From Kluyvera genomosp. 1 (GTDB lineage: Bacteria > Pseudomonadota > Gammaproteobacteria > Enterobacterales > Enterobacteriaceae), in assembly GCF_001266615.1 (NCBI RefSeq), contig NZ_LGHZ01000026.1, positions 1 through 42,023 on the forward strand: a stretch of DNA of 42,023 bases, given 5' to 3'. How positions within the stretch are numbered: the first letter of the stretch is position 1; each line of letters begins with the position of its first letter. Positions 10,215 to 18,480 of the stretch are shown here, piece by piece. A model generated the notes under the pieces. It had not been told where the DNA came from and did no database searches. It was given only the letters and a program-made list of their open reading frames with translations. The translations under genes and the position numbers were made by a program.

Positions 10215-11215
10215 AATGGTACCCGTGGTTACGCCCACCGTTTGAACAGCTTACCGCAAGCTATCAGGCCGGACGGGGTCACCACGCGCTGCTGATTCAG
10301 GCGCGTGCGGGGATGGGCGCTGATTCACTGGCCTATGCCATGACTCGTCTGCTCATGTGCCATAACCCGGACGGTCATAAAAGCTGCGGCCAGTGCCATA
10401 GCTGCCAATTGATGCAGGCGGGAACGCACCCGGATTATTACGTGCTGGAGCCGGAAAAAGGCAAAAGTACGCTCGGTATTGATGCGGTACGCAGCGTCAG
10501 CGAAAAACTCTATGAGCATGCCCGTCTGGGCGGTGCCAAAGTGGTGTGGATTGCCGACGCGGCGCAGCTTACCGAAGCTGCCGCCAATGCGCTGTTGAAA
10601 ACGCTGGAAGAACCCCCGAAAAACACCTGGTTTTTCCTCGCTTGCGAGGAGCCTGCGCGTTTATTGGCAACCTTGCGTAGCCGATGTCGTTCTCATCACC
10701 TGGCACCGCCGAGCGAACAGTATGCGCTGGCGTGGCTGGAGCGGGAAATTACGTCCTCCCGCGATACGCTGCTGGCCGCGTTACGCCTGTGCGATCATGC
10801 GCCCGCAGCAGCGCTGGAGCTGCTGGGGCAGGATACCTGGGCGGCCCGAGAAAAACTGTGCCAGGCGCTAAGTGAGAGTTTAAATAGCGGCGACTGGCTG
10901 GCCATTCTACCTGCACTGAACCATGATTCAGTCTCACAGCGTCTGCACTGGCTGTCTTCACTGCTGCTCGACGCCCTGAAACAGCAGCAGGGCATCAGCC
11001 GGTTGACCAATGCCGATAATCTTGCGCTGGTGGACCAACTGGCCCGTACGCTGTCGGCTTCGCGGTTGCAGGCTATCGTCGCCGATGCCTGCGTTTGCCG
11101 TGAACAGTTGCTGAGCGTTACGGGTCTGAACCGCGAATTAATCCTCACCGAGCGTCTGCTGCGCTGGGAACAGTATTTGCAACCTGGCGCAGTATTGCCA
11201 GCACCTCATTTCTAA
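10211..11215 (+). CDS. holB: DNA polymerase III delta' subunit
   Basis: The 334-residue delta' subunit belongs to the clamp loader that places the beta sliding clamp on DNA. Zinc-binding cysteines are visible at positions 50, 59, 62 and 65 (LLMC then SCGQCHSC). The SRC-like motif is present (LRSRCRSH). As in E. coli delta', the P-loop is degenerate ([10 protein letters not shown]), consistent with a subunit that does not hydrolyse ATP. The ATG at 10211 overlaps the tmk stop and gives the exact E. coli length. An upstream in-frame extension lies within tmk. Confidence 0.97.
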   Translation: MKWYPWLRPPFEQLTASYQAGRGHHALLIQARAGMGADSLAYAMTRLLMCHNPDGHKSCGQCHSCQLMQAGTHPDYYVLEPEKGKSTLGIDAVRSVSEKLYEHARLGGAKVVWIADAAQLTEAAANALLKTLEEPPKNTWFFLACEEPARLLATLRSRCRSHHLAPPSEQYALAWLEREITSSRDTLLAALRLCDHAPAAALELLGQDTWAAREKLCQALSESLNSGDWLAILPALNHDSVSQRLHWLSSLLLDALKQQQGISRLTNADNLALVDQLARTLSASRLQAIVADACVCREQLLSVTGLNRELILTERLLRWEQYLQPGAVLPAPHF

Positions 11216-11225
11216 GAGAGACATC

Positions 11226-12020
11226 ATGTTTTTAGTCGACTCGCACTGCCATCTCGATGGCCTTGATTATCAATCCTTGCATAAAGACGTAGACGATGTA
11301 ATGGCAAAAGCCGCCGCGCGTGACGTCCGTTTCGCGCTGGCAGTGGCCACCACCTTACCCGGCTATCGCCAGATGCGTGAGCTGGTGGGTGTACGTCCAG
11401 AAGTGGTCTTCTCCTGCGGCGTCCATCCGCTGAATCAGGATGAAGCGTACGACGTGGAAGACTTGCGCCGCATGGCTGCGGAAGAGGGCGTTGTGGCAAT
11501 GGGGGAAACCGGGCTGGATTACTTCTATACCCCGGAAACCAAACCGCAGCAGCAGCTGTCGTTCCGCCAGCATATTCAAATCGGCCGTGAGCTGAATAAG
11601 CCGGTTATTGTGCACACCCGTGATGCGCGTGCCGATACGCTGGCTATCCTGCGTGAAGAAAGCGTGATGGATTGCGGCGGTGTACTACACTGTTTCACAG
11701 AAGATACTGAGACGGCGGGCAAACTTCTGGATATGGGGTTTTATATCTCGTTCTCCGGGATTGTGACTTTCCGCAATGCGGAACAGCTGCGAGAGGCCGC
11801 TCGTTACGTCCCGCTGGATAGGCTACTGGTTGAGACTGATTCACCTTATCTGGCACCCGTGCCGCATCGTGGTAAAGAGAACCAGCCTGCGATGGTGCGT
11901 GACGTTGCAGAATACATGGCCGTATTGAAGGGCGTAAGCATAGAACAGCTGGCGCAGCAGACGACGGATAACTTCGCAAACCTCTTCCATATCGATCCCG
12001 CCCGCCTGCAATCCTGCTGA
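11226..12020 (+). CDS. ycfH: TatD-family metal-dependent hydrolase YcfH
   Basis: The 264-residue protein is a TatD-type amidohydrolase-fold enzyme, a family with divalent-metal-dependent deoxyribonuclease activity. Metal ligands are visible: the HxH pair in VDSHCHLD (residues 7 and 9), Glu in GETGLDYFY, His in IVHTRDA, His in LHCFTED and Asp in ETDSPYLAP. It starts 10 bp after holB with AAGAGAGACATC upstream, and it is the last gene of the pabC-mltG-tmk-holB-ycfH run. The physiological substrate of YcfH itself is not established. Confidence 0.95.
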   Translation: MFLVDSHCHLDGLDYQSLHKDVDDVMAKAAARDVRFALAVATTLPGYRQMRELVGVRPEVVFSCGVHPLNQDEAYDVEDLRRMAAEEGVVAMGETGLDYFYTPETKPQQQLSFRQHIQIGRELNKPVIVHTRDARADTLAILREESVMDCGGVLHCFTEDTETAGKLLDMGFYISFSGIVTFRNAEQLREAARYVPLDRLLVETDSPYLAPVPHRGKENQPAMVRDVAEYMAVLKGVSIEQLAQQTTDNFANLFHIDPARLQSC

Positions 12021-12070
12021 TTTTTTGGTTTATTTTAATGCTCGTAATTAATGGTCAAAGCGAGTACAGT

Positions 12071-12094
12071 TCACCGCCGTAAAAGTGGCGGTGA
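12071..12094 (+). terminator. Hairpin after ycfH
   Basis: TCACCGCC and GGCGGTGA form an 8-bp stem with an 8-nt A-rich loop, 50 bp beyond the ycfH stop. The trailing bases (ATGTTAATCTT) are only moderately T-rich, so termination may be partial. Confidence 0.5.
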
Positions 12095-12163
12095 ATGTTA
12101 ATCTTGCAACATACAGACACGTATTATGTAAAGAACATTAAGTTTTTCAGCCATAGCTCTTTG

Positions 12164-12185
12164 AAACGTGATAACCGTCAAACAA
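12164..12185 (+). promoter_or_regulatory. CRP site of ptsG
   Basis: CGTGA-N6-TCAAA (12167-12182) is a recognisable CRP half-site pair. Its centre lies about 40 bp before the inferred ptsG start of transcription near 12215 (-10 about TTTACT at 12202-12207), the class II spacing known for E. coli ptsG P1. cAMP-CRP is expected to activate here. Confidence 0.65.
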
Positions 12186-12197
12186 AATCAGAGTGAA

Positions 12198-12222
12198 TTA
12201 TTTTACTCTGTGTAATAAATAA
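12198..12222 (+). promoter_or_regulatory. Mlc operator of ptsG
   Basis: An AT-rich imperfect palindrome with TTATTT on the left and AAATAA on the right overlaps the inferred ptsG start of transcription. This fits the Mlc operator known at E. coli ptsG, where Mlc represses until glucose transport sequesters it at the membrane. Confidence 0.65.
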
Positions 12223-12314
12223 AGGGCACTGTAGATGCCCTGACCCTGGTGAGTCTCTCCCCACTCACTAATGCGTGAAAACGTAGAGAAAAGTACAAAT
12301 ACTCAGGAGCACTC
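12223..12314 (+). promoter_or_regulatory. ptsG 5' leader with SgrS pairing site
   Basis: The leader of about 100 nt opens with a small hairpin (AGGGCA / TGCCCT, 12223-12241). It ends with AAATACTCAGGAGCACTC at 12297-12314, covering the ribosome binding site. The TACTCAGGAGCAC core matches the E. coli ptsG segment bound by the small RNA SgrS together with Hfq, which blocks translation and triggers RNase E decay during glucose-phosphate stress. SgrS itself is not in this window. Confidence 0.7.
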
Positions 12315-12320
12315 CTAATT

Positions 12321-13754
12321 ATGTTTAAGAATGCATTTGCTAACCTGCAGAAGGTCGGTAAATCGCTGATGCTGCCGGTTTCCGTGCTGCCTATCGCAGG
12401 TATCCTGCTGGGCGTCGGTTCCGCAAACTTCAGCTGGCTGCCAGCCGTCGTCTCTCATGTTATGGCAGAAGCAGGCGGTTCTGTTTTTGCTAACATGCCG
12501 CTTATCTTCGCTATCGGTGTGGCATTAGGTTTCACCAATAACGACGGTGTATCCGCACTGGCATCGGTCGTCGCTTACGGCATTATGGTTAAAACCATGG
12601 CTGTGGTTGCGCCGCTGGTACTGCATTTACCGGCTGAAGAAATCGCCGCAAAACACCTGGCTGATACCGGTGTTCTGGGTGGTATCATCGCAGGTGCGAT
12701 TGCAGCTTACATGTTCAACCGTTTCTATCGCATCAAGCTGCCAGAATATCTGGGCTTCTTCGCCGGTAAGCGCTTCGTTCCGATAATCTCGGGTCTGACT
12801 GCTATCTTCATGGGTATCGTGCTGTCCTTCATCTGGCCACCAATCGGTACTGCTATTCAGACCTTCTCTCAGTGGGCCGCGTACCAGAACCCCGTTGTGG
12901 CGTTCGGTATTTATGGCTTCATTGAACGCTGCCTGGTGCCGTTTGGTCTGCACCACATCTGGAACGTTCCTTTCCAGATGCAGATCGGTGAATACACCAA
13001 CGCAGCAGGTCAGGTCTTCCATGGCGACATTCCTCGCTACATGGCAGGCGACCCAACTGCGGGCAAACTGTCCGGCGGCTTCCTGTTCAAAATGTACGGT
13101 CTGCCAGCTGCTGCTATCGCTATCTGGCATTCAGCTAAACCAGAAAACCGCGCGAAAGTGGGCGGTATCATGATCTCCGCAGCGCTGACCTCGTTCCTGA
13201 CCGGTATTACCGAGCCGATCGAGTTCTCCTTCATGTTCGTTGCGCCGATCCTGTACATCATCCACGCGATTCTGGCAGGTCTGGCATTCCCAATTTGTAT
13301 TCTGCTGGGTATGCGTGACGGTACTTCGTTCTCTCACGGTCTGATCGACTTTATCGTTCTGTCCGGTAACAGCAGCAAGCTGTGGCTGTTCCCGATTGTC
13401 GGTATCTGCTATGCGATCGTGTACTACGTGGTGTTCCGCGTGCTGATTAAAGCACTGGATCTGAAAACGCCAGGCCGTGAAGATACTTCTGAAGATGCTA
13501 AAGCTACCGCGACCAGCGAAATGGCTCCGGCGCTGATTGCAGCCTTCGGTGGTAAAGAAAACATCACTAACCTTGACGCATGTATCACCCGCCTGCGCGT
13601 GAGCGTGGCCGATGTCGCTAAAGTGGATCAGGCTGGCCTGAAGAAACTGGGCGCTGCGGGTGTTGTGGTCGCAGGTTCCGGCGTTCAGGCAATCTTCGGT
13701 ACTAAATCCGATAACCTGAAAACCGAGATGGACGACTATATTCGCAATAACTAA
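12321..13754 (+). CDS. ptsG: PTS glucose transporter subunit IIBC (EIICB-Glc)
   Basis: The 477-residue membrane protein imports and phosphorylates glucose using phosphate from EIIA-Glc. The N-terminal IIC domain (about residues 1-380) has roughly ten hydrophobic segments and the conserved [15 protein letters not shown] motif. A linker (about 385-400) leads to the IIB domain, whose phosphorylated Cys421 is in [13 protein letters not shown]. Length equals E. coli PtsG. It stands alone between two terminators with CRP, Mlc and SgrS control sites upstream. The first codons [10 protein letters not shown] are also conserved with E. coli, where they take part in SgrS-linked control and membrane targeting of the mRNA. 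Confidence 0.98.
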   Translation: MFKNAFANLQKVGKSLMLPVSVLPIAGILLGVGSANFSWLPAVVSHVMAEAGGSVFANMPLIFAIGVALGFTNNDGVSALASVVAYGIMVKTMAVVAPLVLHLPAEEIAAKHLADTGVLGGIIAGAIAAYMFNRFYRIKLPEYLGFFAGKRFVPIISGLTAIFMGIVLSFIWPPIGTAIQTFSQWAAYQNPVVAFGIYGFIERCLVPFGLHHIWNVPFQMQIGEYTNAAGQVFHGDIPRYMAGDPTAGKLSGGFLFKMYGLPAAAIAIWHSAKPENRAKVGGIMISAALTSFLTGITEPIEFSFMFVAPILYIIHAILAGLAFPICILLGMRDGTSFSHGLIDFIVLSGNSSKLWLFPIVGICYAIVYYVVFRVLIKALDLKTPGREDTSEDAKATATSEMAPALIAAFGGKENITNLDACITRLRVSVADVAKVDQAGLKKLGAAGVVVAGSGVQAIFGTKSDNLKTEMDDYIRNN

Positions 13755-13788
13755 GTTATTCGAAGTCGTACGTAGTATTGGGGAGACT

Positions 13789-13814
13789 AAGGCAGCCGAA
13801 TGGCTGCCTTTTTT
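13789..13814 (+). terminator. Intrinsic terminator of ptsG
   Basis: AAGGCAGCC and GGCTGCCTT form a 9-bp stem with a 4-nt loop, followed by a T run. Confidence 0.9.
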
Positions 13815-13934
13815 ACGTCTGTCGTTTAAGAGTCGTTCCAGGCGGCGTGGAGCCCGAGCGGGTGACCCTAAGACCATCATCCACGGGGGAGCTTGTTCCC
13901 GCGTTTGATGCTAGACGAGGGCTGGCATCAAGGC

Positions 13935-13959
13935 AAAAAAAAGGAGCCCGAAGGCTCCT
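13935..13959 (-). terminator. Intrinsic terminator of fhuE
   Basis: Read on the minus strand, AGGAGCC-TTCG-GGCTCCT is followed by an eight-base T run. The stable TTCG tetraloop and the U-tract make a strong terminator 21 bp past the fhuE stop. It faces the ptsG terminator across about 120 bp with no gene. Confidence 0.92.
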
Positions 13960-13980
13960 GTGGCATAGCAGGTTTTTACA

Positions 13981-16164
13981 TCAGAACTGATAGCTTGCGG
14001 TCACGCTGACGTTACGCGGTTCGCCATAGACAATTGAACCGTCGATGTTGGTATCGTAGGTTTTGTCGAACAGGTTATTGAGGTTACCCTGCACCGAGAA
14101 GTTCTTGGTGAACTGATAGCGGGTGAACAAATCGACCAGCGCGTAACTGCCCTGTTCAGCGCGGAAGGTCCCAAATGCCGTCACGGTATCTTTGTAAACG
14201 CGGTTCTGCCAGTTAACGCCGCCGCCAACGGTCAACTCAGGCATCGCTGGCAGGCGATAGCGGGTAAACAGCTTCACGGTGGTGCGCGGCAGATTCGGGT
14301 TAATCGCGTTGCCTTCGTTATCGTCAGCAACATAGCGGGTAGCCCCAAAGGTCATCTGCCAGTTATCGGTCAGCGCGCCGTTAATCTCAAACTCGACACC
14401 CTTACTGACGGTACCATCCGCGGTGGTGTAGGCGATGTCGCCGTTCGTACCTGAAATAGGAACCCCTGTAGACTGCGCCAGGTTGTCCTGTTCAATACGG
14501 AAGACGGCCAGGCTAGTGGTTAAGCGGCTATCCATCCAGTCGGATTTCAGGCCCACCTCATAGTTGTTACCCGTAATCGGCTTCAGGTATTGGCCCGAAC
14601 TATTACGCTCATTCTGCGGCTGGAAGATGGAGGTATAGCTGGCATAGGTGGACCAGTTATCGTTGATATCAAACACCAGACCTGCGTACGGCGTGGTATG
14701 GTTTTGCTCCATGTTGTAGGTCAGGGTGCCGACGCTCCAGTTGGTGTAGCGTGCGCCCACAATCAGGTGCAGCGGGTCAGCCAGCGTGATGCGCGTTGCG
14801 GCGTACAACGACTTCATACGCGTGGTGTCATCTTGCGCCAGGCTTTGTGGGTTCCAGTTGGTTTCCGGGAAGCTGGCGCTGTTGAAGTTGGCAAAGTTAC
14901 CAACCGCATCCGGGAAGACGTTATCCCAGGAGCTGAAGTAGCGGTTGTTTTGCTTGCTGTAGCTGCCGCCCAGCATCAGGTTGTGCTGACGACCAAACAG
15001 ATCGTAGCTCCCGTCGGCATAAAGATCTAAAGCATCCACTTTACGCTTACCGCTATTCCAGCCGGTTCCGCCCACATATTCATAGTCAGGGCCATAGCTG
15101 CCGTACGGGCCAACCAGCGAACCGTCGGCTTTATTCACGTAGGCATCGATGTACATCATTTTACTGTCGAACTTCACCTCGGAGTGGGTGGCGTTCAGCG
15201 TTGCCTGCCAGGTATCGGCAAAGCGCTGTGTCAGAGACATGAAGACTTTATTGATGTCTTTGTCGTTGTAAGCCCAGTCGGGAGAGGTGCTGTGCGCACG
15301 GTCGTAATGATTGGTGCTGCCATCGGTATTCCAGCGTGGCAGGCCGCCCCAGGTCGGGCTATTGATATCGATGCGCTGATACTCATAACCCACGGACAGG
15401 CTGGTGGTATCGCCCAGATCGGCATCCAGAATACCGGAGAAGAAGGTTTTGTCGTTGTTGTAGCGGTCAAGCCAGGAGTCATTGTTCTGATAACCGGCCA
15501 CAATACGCGCGCGCACTTTTCCATCTTCAGTCAGCGGGCTTTGCAAGTCGGCGACGTAACGTTGCTTATTCCACGAGCCATATTCGGCGGACACATTGCC
15601 TTTAAATTCCTGGCTCGTGGCATGCTTGCGGACCATGTTAATTGAAGCGGAAGGGTTACCCGTCCCTGTCATCAGGCCGCTCGCGCCGCGGACTACTTCC
15701 ACACGCTCGAACAGGGCGGTATCGGAAAGCGCATCACCCAGATTCCAGCGTGATTCAAAATAGGTCGGAATGCCATCGACCATATAGTTATCAATCTGGA
15801 AACCGCGAGAGTAGTAGCTGGTACGGTCGGAGTCAGCCTGGCTGCTGGTGATGCCGATGGTATTGTTCATCACATCGCCCAGGGTTTGCAGCTGCTGATC
15901 CTGCATGCGCTGCTCGCTGATAATGCTCACCGACTGTGGAATATCACGCTGGATCATCTGCATTTTGGTGCCAGCGGTGGTGGCTTTGACGCTGTAGTCC
16001 TGCTGTTGCGTGTCGCTGCTGGAGCTTGAGGATCCTTCGACGATGATAGTATCTTCGGTTTTATCGGCGGCCTGGCTGAGCTGAGGGTAGAGCGCCAGGG
16101 CAATACCAATAGCAACCAGCGACGGCGCGATGCGACCATCCCGGGTGGTGGAAGTGAAAGACAT
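13981..16164 (-). CDS. fhuE: TonB-dependent ferric coprogen/rhodotorulate receptor FhuE
   Basis: The 727-residue outer-membrane receptor imports fungal hydroxamate siderophores (coprogen, rhodotorulic acid, ferrioxamine B in E. coli) using TonB energy. After a signal peptide of about 32 residues ending LSQA-ADK, a TonB box-like TEDTIIVEG appears near residue 37. The plug domain contains QRDIPQSVSIIS, GDVMNNTIGI, YYSRGFQIDNYMVDGIP and RVEVVRGASGLMTGTGNPSA, and a 22-strand barrel ends in the terminal aromatic VSVTASYQF. Length is within two residues of E. coli FhuE, and the gene lies next to ptsG as there. In E. coli fhuE is Fur-repressed. The Fur-like site here is weak. Confidence 0.97.
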   Translation of the reverse strand: MSFTSTTRDGRIAPSLVAIGIALALYPQLSQAADKTEDTIIVEGSSSSSSDTQQQDYSVKATTAGTKMQMIQRDIPQSVSIISEQRMQDQQLQTLGDVMNNTIGITSSQADSDRTSYYSRGFQIDNYMVDGIPTYFESRWNLGDALSDTALFERVEVVRGASGLMTGTGNPSASINMVRKHATSQEFKGNVSAEYGSWNKQRYVADLQSPLTEDGKVRARIVAGYQNNDSWLDRYNNDKTFFSGILDADLGDTTSLSVGYEYQRIDINSPTWGGLPRWNTDGSTNHYDRAHSTSPDWAYNDKDINKVFMSLTQRFADTWQATLNATHSEVKFDSKMMYIDAYVNKADGSLVGPYGSYGPDYEYVGGTGWNSGKRKVDALDLYADGSYDLFGRQHNLMLGGSYSKQNNRYFSSWDNVFPDAVGNFANFNSASFPETNWNPQSLAQDDTTRMKSLYAATRITLADPLHLIVGARYTNWSVGTLTYNMEQNHTTPYAGLVFDINDNWSTYASYTSIFQPQNERNSSGQYLKPITGNNYEVGLKSDWMDSRLTTSLAVFRIEQDNLAQSTGVPISGTNGDIAYTTADGTVSKGVEFEINGALTDNWQMTFGATRYVADDNEGNAINPNLPRTTVKLFTRYRLPAMPELTVGGGVNWQNRVYKDTVTAFGTFRAEQGSYALVDLFTRYQFTKNFSVQGNLNNLFDKTYDTNIDGSIVYGEPRNVSVTASYQF

Positions 16165-16172
16165 GGTAAGTC

Positions 16173-16191
16173 CTTATCAATGATAGTTATT
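16173..16191 (-). promoter_or_regulatory. Weak Fur-box-like site before fhuE
   Basis: AATAACTATCATTGATAAG on the minus strand agrees with the 19-bp Fur consensus at about 10 positions. It lies just upstream of the fhuE ribosome binding site. Iron repression of fhuE is known in E. coli, but this match alone is poor. Confidence 0.3.
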
Positions 16192-16237
16192 TTTCTCCGG
16201 GACTCTGCGGACCCGGTCGAGATTTGCCACGTGCAAA

Positions 16238-16255
16238 TGCATTGTTGTGAATGCA
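16238..16255. repeat. Dyad TGCATT-N6-AATGCA upstream of fhuE
   Basis: TGCATT and AATGCA are exact inverted copies separated by 6 bp, flanked by two direct copies of TGCAAATG (16232 and 16252). The symmetry suggests a binding site for a dimeric regulator in the fhuE promoter region. No regulator can be named. Confidence 0.35.
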
Positions 16256-16392
16256 AATGAGAAATATACGCATTTTTATTGAAATGTAAACAGAGGTAAG
16301 GAACAGATTCCAGAGGTAATGAAATAGCTTTTCAATTAATAAAATCGGACATGCTTTTTTCCAGAAGAAAGAAGAACTACATTTACCTAGAG

Positions 16393-16406
16393 TAATCATA
16401 TGATTA
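16393..16406. repeat. Perfect 14-bp palindrome TAATCATATGATTA
   Basis: The 14 bases read the same on both strands and lie about 65 bp before the small ORF at 16471. The form fits an operator for a small dimeric repressor. There is no further support. Confidence 0.35.
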
Positions 16407-16470
16407 GCGAAAGGTGATGACATGAAGAGGGTGTTCCGCTGTCGATAGGATCCTGAAAAGGGAGACAAAC

Positions 16471-16566
16471 ATGCGGATACGGACAGCTTTACCGCATGCT
16501 TGGAACGCTTTTGAGCGGCGGTTCGCAGGGATGTTAGTGCGTAAAATGGCGGCTAATCGCCCCTGA
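16471..16566 (+). CDS. Possible 31-residue small protein
   Basis: An ATG follows AAAAGGGAGACAAAC, a strong ribosome binding site at ideal spacing, and opens 31 codons (MRIRTALPHAWNAFERRFAG then 11 more) ending in TGA. The product would be basic and probably helical (R, K, F, W, M). A terminator-like hairpin lies about 100 bp downstream, so promoter, small ORF and terminator could form an independent unit. I recognise no family. Chance is a real possibility for so short an ORF, and a leader peptide is another. Confidence 0.3.
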   Translation: MRIRTALPHAWNAFERRFAGMLVRKMAANRP

Positions 16567-16661
16567 CGGTCGCTAATATTGCTCTTCATCAATCATATTC
16601 AGCCCCCAATAGTTGAAGTGAATATATTAAAAACAGGGGTGTAAAAATATTTTATTAATGC

Positions 16662-16686
16662 CGCCATTATTAATGGCGTTTTCTTT
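16662..16686 (+). terminator. Terminator-like hairpin in the fhuE-fimbriae spacer
   Basis: CGCCATT and AATGGCG form a 7-bp stem with a tight 3-nt loop, followed by TTTTCTTT. It could end the transcript of the small ORF at 16471 and insulate the fimbrial promoter. Confidence 0.55.
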
Positions 16687-16834
16687 CACAATATCGTTTT
16701 TCTGACAATAAAAATATTGAATTCATTGGCCTGTTATTATTTAAAATAACTCTCTTTTTGGACATTTCTTGTGACCTGGTGATTCTTTGTGGACATTATT
16801 TATTGAAATAATTGATGGGTAAGAATTATTGATT

Positions 16835-16873
16835 GATCAGTGCAAACGATCGATAACCACATTATCGATCGTT
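16835..16873. promoter_or_regulatory. GATC-rich dyad upstream of the fimbrial operon
   Basis: Three GATC (Dam) sites lie at 16835, 16848 and 16867. The last two sit inside a perfect inverted repeat, AACGATCGATAA (16845-16856) and TTATCGATCGTT (16862-16873), with a 5-nt spacer. It ends about 200 bp before the major pilin ATG. Clustered GATC sites within regulator sites are the hallmark of Dam-controlled pilus switches such as pap and std. That comparison is inference. Confidence 0.5.
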
Positions 16874-17072
16874 ATTAACAATTAGACGAGTGTCAGGGCA
16901 GTTACTATTCTTTTCCCCGTTGAAATTTGTTTAATCTGAATAATTAACTTTCTTAGTGGAACAGTTAATGGGTTTCTTATTTCATCGTGCTTTAGAAATG
17001 ACGTTTCCGTTATTTAAATAGCGTGAACATTCGTAGATGGAATTATTGTGTTTTTAACAGGAGTTTTTACAA

Positions 17073-17624
17073 ATGAAAAAAGCATTATTAGGATTGTCTG
17101 TGGCGGTATTACTGGCTTCAGGTTCCGCGCTGGCGGAAGAAACCGTAACTTATGGCCAGGACCTTAGCACGATTACCGTGCGTGGCACCGTCACCTCTGG
17201 GACTTGTCAGATTGCTGTCAATAATGGCGCGTCCGTAGTTCTGGACGAAATCGAAACGGCAAAATTTGTTGCAAATAGCACCCCATATAATGCAACCGCT
17301 TTTGCTATCAAGTTCTCTGAATGCCCGGCTGACGTCAAAACAGGTACCATCAAGTTTGTTTCACAGGGTACCGATATCGATGCAATCACTGGCTATCTGA
17401 ATAACTCAACGAAGCCAGATAACCATGGTGCTCCGGGCGTGCAGGTTGCTCTGGAATCATCAGACTCTACCGTGCTGAAGCTGGATGCGGATTCACTGGA
17501 TGTCACTCTTGATAACGGTGCAGGCGCTTTGGGTATGTATGCCGCGTACGTTGCTACGGACACCACTAAGGTCGGTCCTGGCGTGGTTAACAGCATGGTG
17601 ACCTTCACCGTCGACTACGTCTAA
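17073..17624 (+). CDS. Major fimbrial subunit (chaperone-usher pilin)
   Basis: The 183-residue protein has a clear signal peptide (MKKALLGLSVAVLLASGSALA, cleavage about residue 21). The single pilin-domain disulfide pair is Cys45 in TSGTCQIAV and Cys84 in FSECPADV. The beta-zipper C-terminus alternates as VTFTVDYV and is the strand that pairs with chaperone and neighbouring subunits. Its position first in the operon, strong ribosome binding site (AACAGGAGTTTTTAC) and the stable hairpin just downstream all fit the abundant shaft subunit. The exact fimbrial type could not be named. It should be secreted to the periplasm, folded by the chaperone at 17707 and polymerised by the usher at 18481. 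Confidence 0.88.
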   Translation: MKKALLGLSVAVLLASGSALAEETVTYGQDLSTITVRGTVTSGTCQIAVNNGASVVLDEIETAKFVANSTPYNATAFAIKFSECPADVKTGTIKFVSQGTDIDAITGYLNNSTKPDNHGAPGVQVALESSDSTVLKLDADSLDVTLDNGAGALGMYAAYVATDTTKVGPGVVNSMVTFTVDYV

Positions 17625-17635
17625 TAAGCACGACG

Positions 17636-17665
17636 CTCTGCCATCTGCGTTGGCAGATGGCAGAG
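17636..17665 (+). other. Intercistronic 13-bp stem-loop after the major pilin gene
   Basis: CTCTGCCATCTGC (17636-17648) and GCAGATGGCAGAG (17653-17665) pair perfectly with a GTTG loop. No U-tract follows, so the structure should protect the 3' end of a processed pilin mRNA or attenuate read-through. Both would make pilin exceed chaperone and usher, as seen in other fimbrial operons. Confidence 0.7.
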
Positions 17666-17706
17666 ATTAAACGATCGCTACGTTTGAGCTCAGCAAGGAA
17701 GTGCTT

Positions 17707-18444
17707 ATGTCGTTGTTTACCGGTAAAACTCTCATCGCTGCGGGTCTCTGCGGCTTATTTATTCTGTCTTTCTCCGCGCAATCGGGCGTGGTGCTGTCAT
17801 CCACTCGGGTGATTTACGCGCAATCAGCGCATGAGAAAACGATCAAAGCCACTAATCGCGGCACCGCTCCGGTACTGGTTCAGACCTGGATTGACGATGG
17901 GCGGGAATCGCAGTCTCCCGATAAGCTCAATTTACCGTTTATGGTCACACCGCCCGTTGGGCGTCTCGATCCGGGCCGTGAGCAGACCATCAAAATTACC
18001 GCACTGAATAACAGCTTCCCACAGGATCGCGAATCGGTGTATTGGCTTAGCATGCTGGAAATTCCGGCGAAATCAAAAACCGCAGCCAATGCCAGTACGT
18101 TGCAGGTTGCGCTGCGTACCCGCATTAAGCTGTTCTGGCGACCGGATAATCTCGCTGGCTCGGCGAGCGAAGCGGCGGAAAAACTGCAGTGGCAGTGGAG
18201 CAGTGAAGGCGGCAAGCCGACGCTAATGGCTAACAATACCTCGCCTTATTATGTTTCGCTCAGTCGGGCAGAGGTGAAATCCGGTTCCTCGACGTGGGCG
18301 GTAACACCCAAAATGATCCCACCATTTGCGAAAGAAACGCTGTCCATTAATTCGCTGAAGTCGGCACCGGGTTCGGCGGAAATACACTACATCGCCATTG
18401 GTGATTTGGGAAATACGCTGGATAACAATCAGAAAATTAAATAA
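17707..18444 (+). CDS. Periplasmic fimbrial chaperone
   Basis: The 245-residue protein is a PapD/FimC-type chaperone. A signal peptide (about residues 1-26) precedes two immunoglobulin-like domains. The subunit-anchoring Arg is in LSSTRVIYAQSAHEKTI, and the Lys anchor is in LRTRIKLFWRPDNL. The donor-strand G1 motif ahead of it (ASTLQVAL) has alternating hydrophobics that complete the pilin fold. The family proline motif FMVTPPVGRLDPG is present. I use the ATG at 17707 because AAGGA lies 7 bases upstream. A GTG two codons earlier is in frame but too close to it. It is encoded between the major pilin and the usher. Confidence 0.92.
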   Translation: MSLFTGKTLIAAGLCGLFILSFSAQSGVVLSSTRVIYAQSAHEKTIKATNRGTAPVLVQTWIDDGRESQSPDKLNLPFMVTPPVGRLDPGREQTIKITALNNSFPQDRESVYWLSMLEIPAKSKTAANASTLQVALRTRIKLFWRPDNLAGSASEAAEKLQWQWSSEGGKPTLMANNTSPYYVSLSRAEVKSGSSTWAVTPKMIPPFAKETLSINSLKSAPGSAEIHYIAIGDLGNTLDNNQKIK

Positions 18445-18480
18445 TTCATCGTTGTTCATCTGGCATATGGGAAATAGAAC

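Larger units (their letters stand above)
16256..17072. other. AT-rich spacer between fhuE and the fimbrial operon
   Basis: With the fhuE promoter region, about 0.9 kb separates fhuE from the first pilin gene. The left half holds a perfect 14-bp palindrome and a 31-codon small ORF. The middle has a terminator-like hairpin at 16662. The right half, very AT-rich, has a GATC-rich dyad at 16835-16873 and should contain the fimbrial promoter. I saw no convincing -35/-10 pair, no regulator gene and no recombinase or invertible-element arms. Minus-strand open frames upstream of fhuE have no credible start signals. Confidence 0.6.

Noticed and set aside
14590-15645. Plus-strand open frames antisense to fhuE
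   Set aside because: fhuE matches its family over the whole length on the minus strand. The antisense products resemble no family and have no credible start signals.
16187-16592. Two minus-strand open frames upstream of fhuE
   Set aside because: They overlap the fhuE promoter region and the terminator-linked plus-strand elements, lack ribosome binding sites and have no protein-like composition.
16256-17072. fim-type invertible promoter switch
   Set aside because: No pair of inverted repeats flanking a promoter-sized segment and no tyrosine recombinase gene were found. The only strong inverted repeat has a 5-nt spacer.
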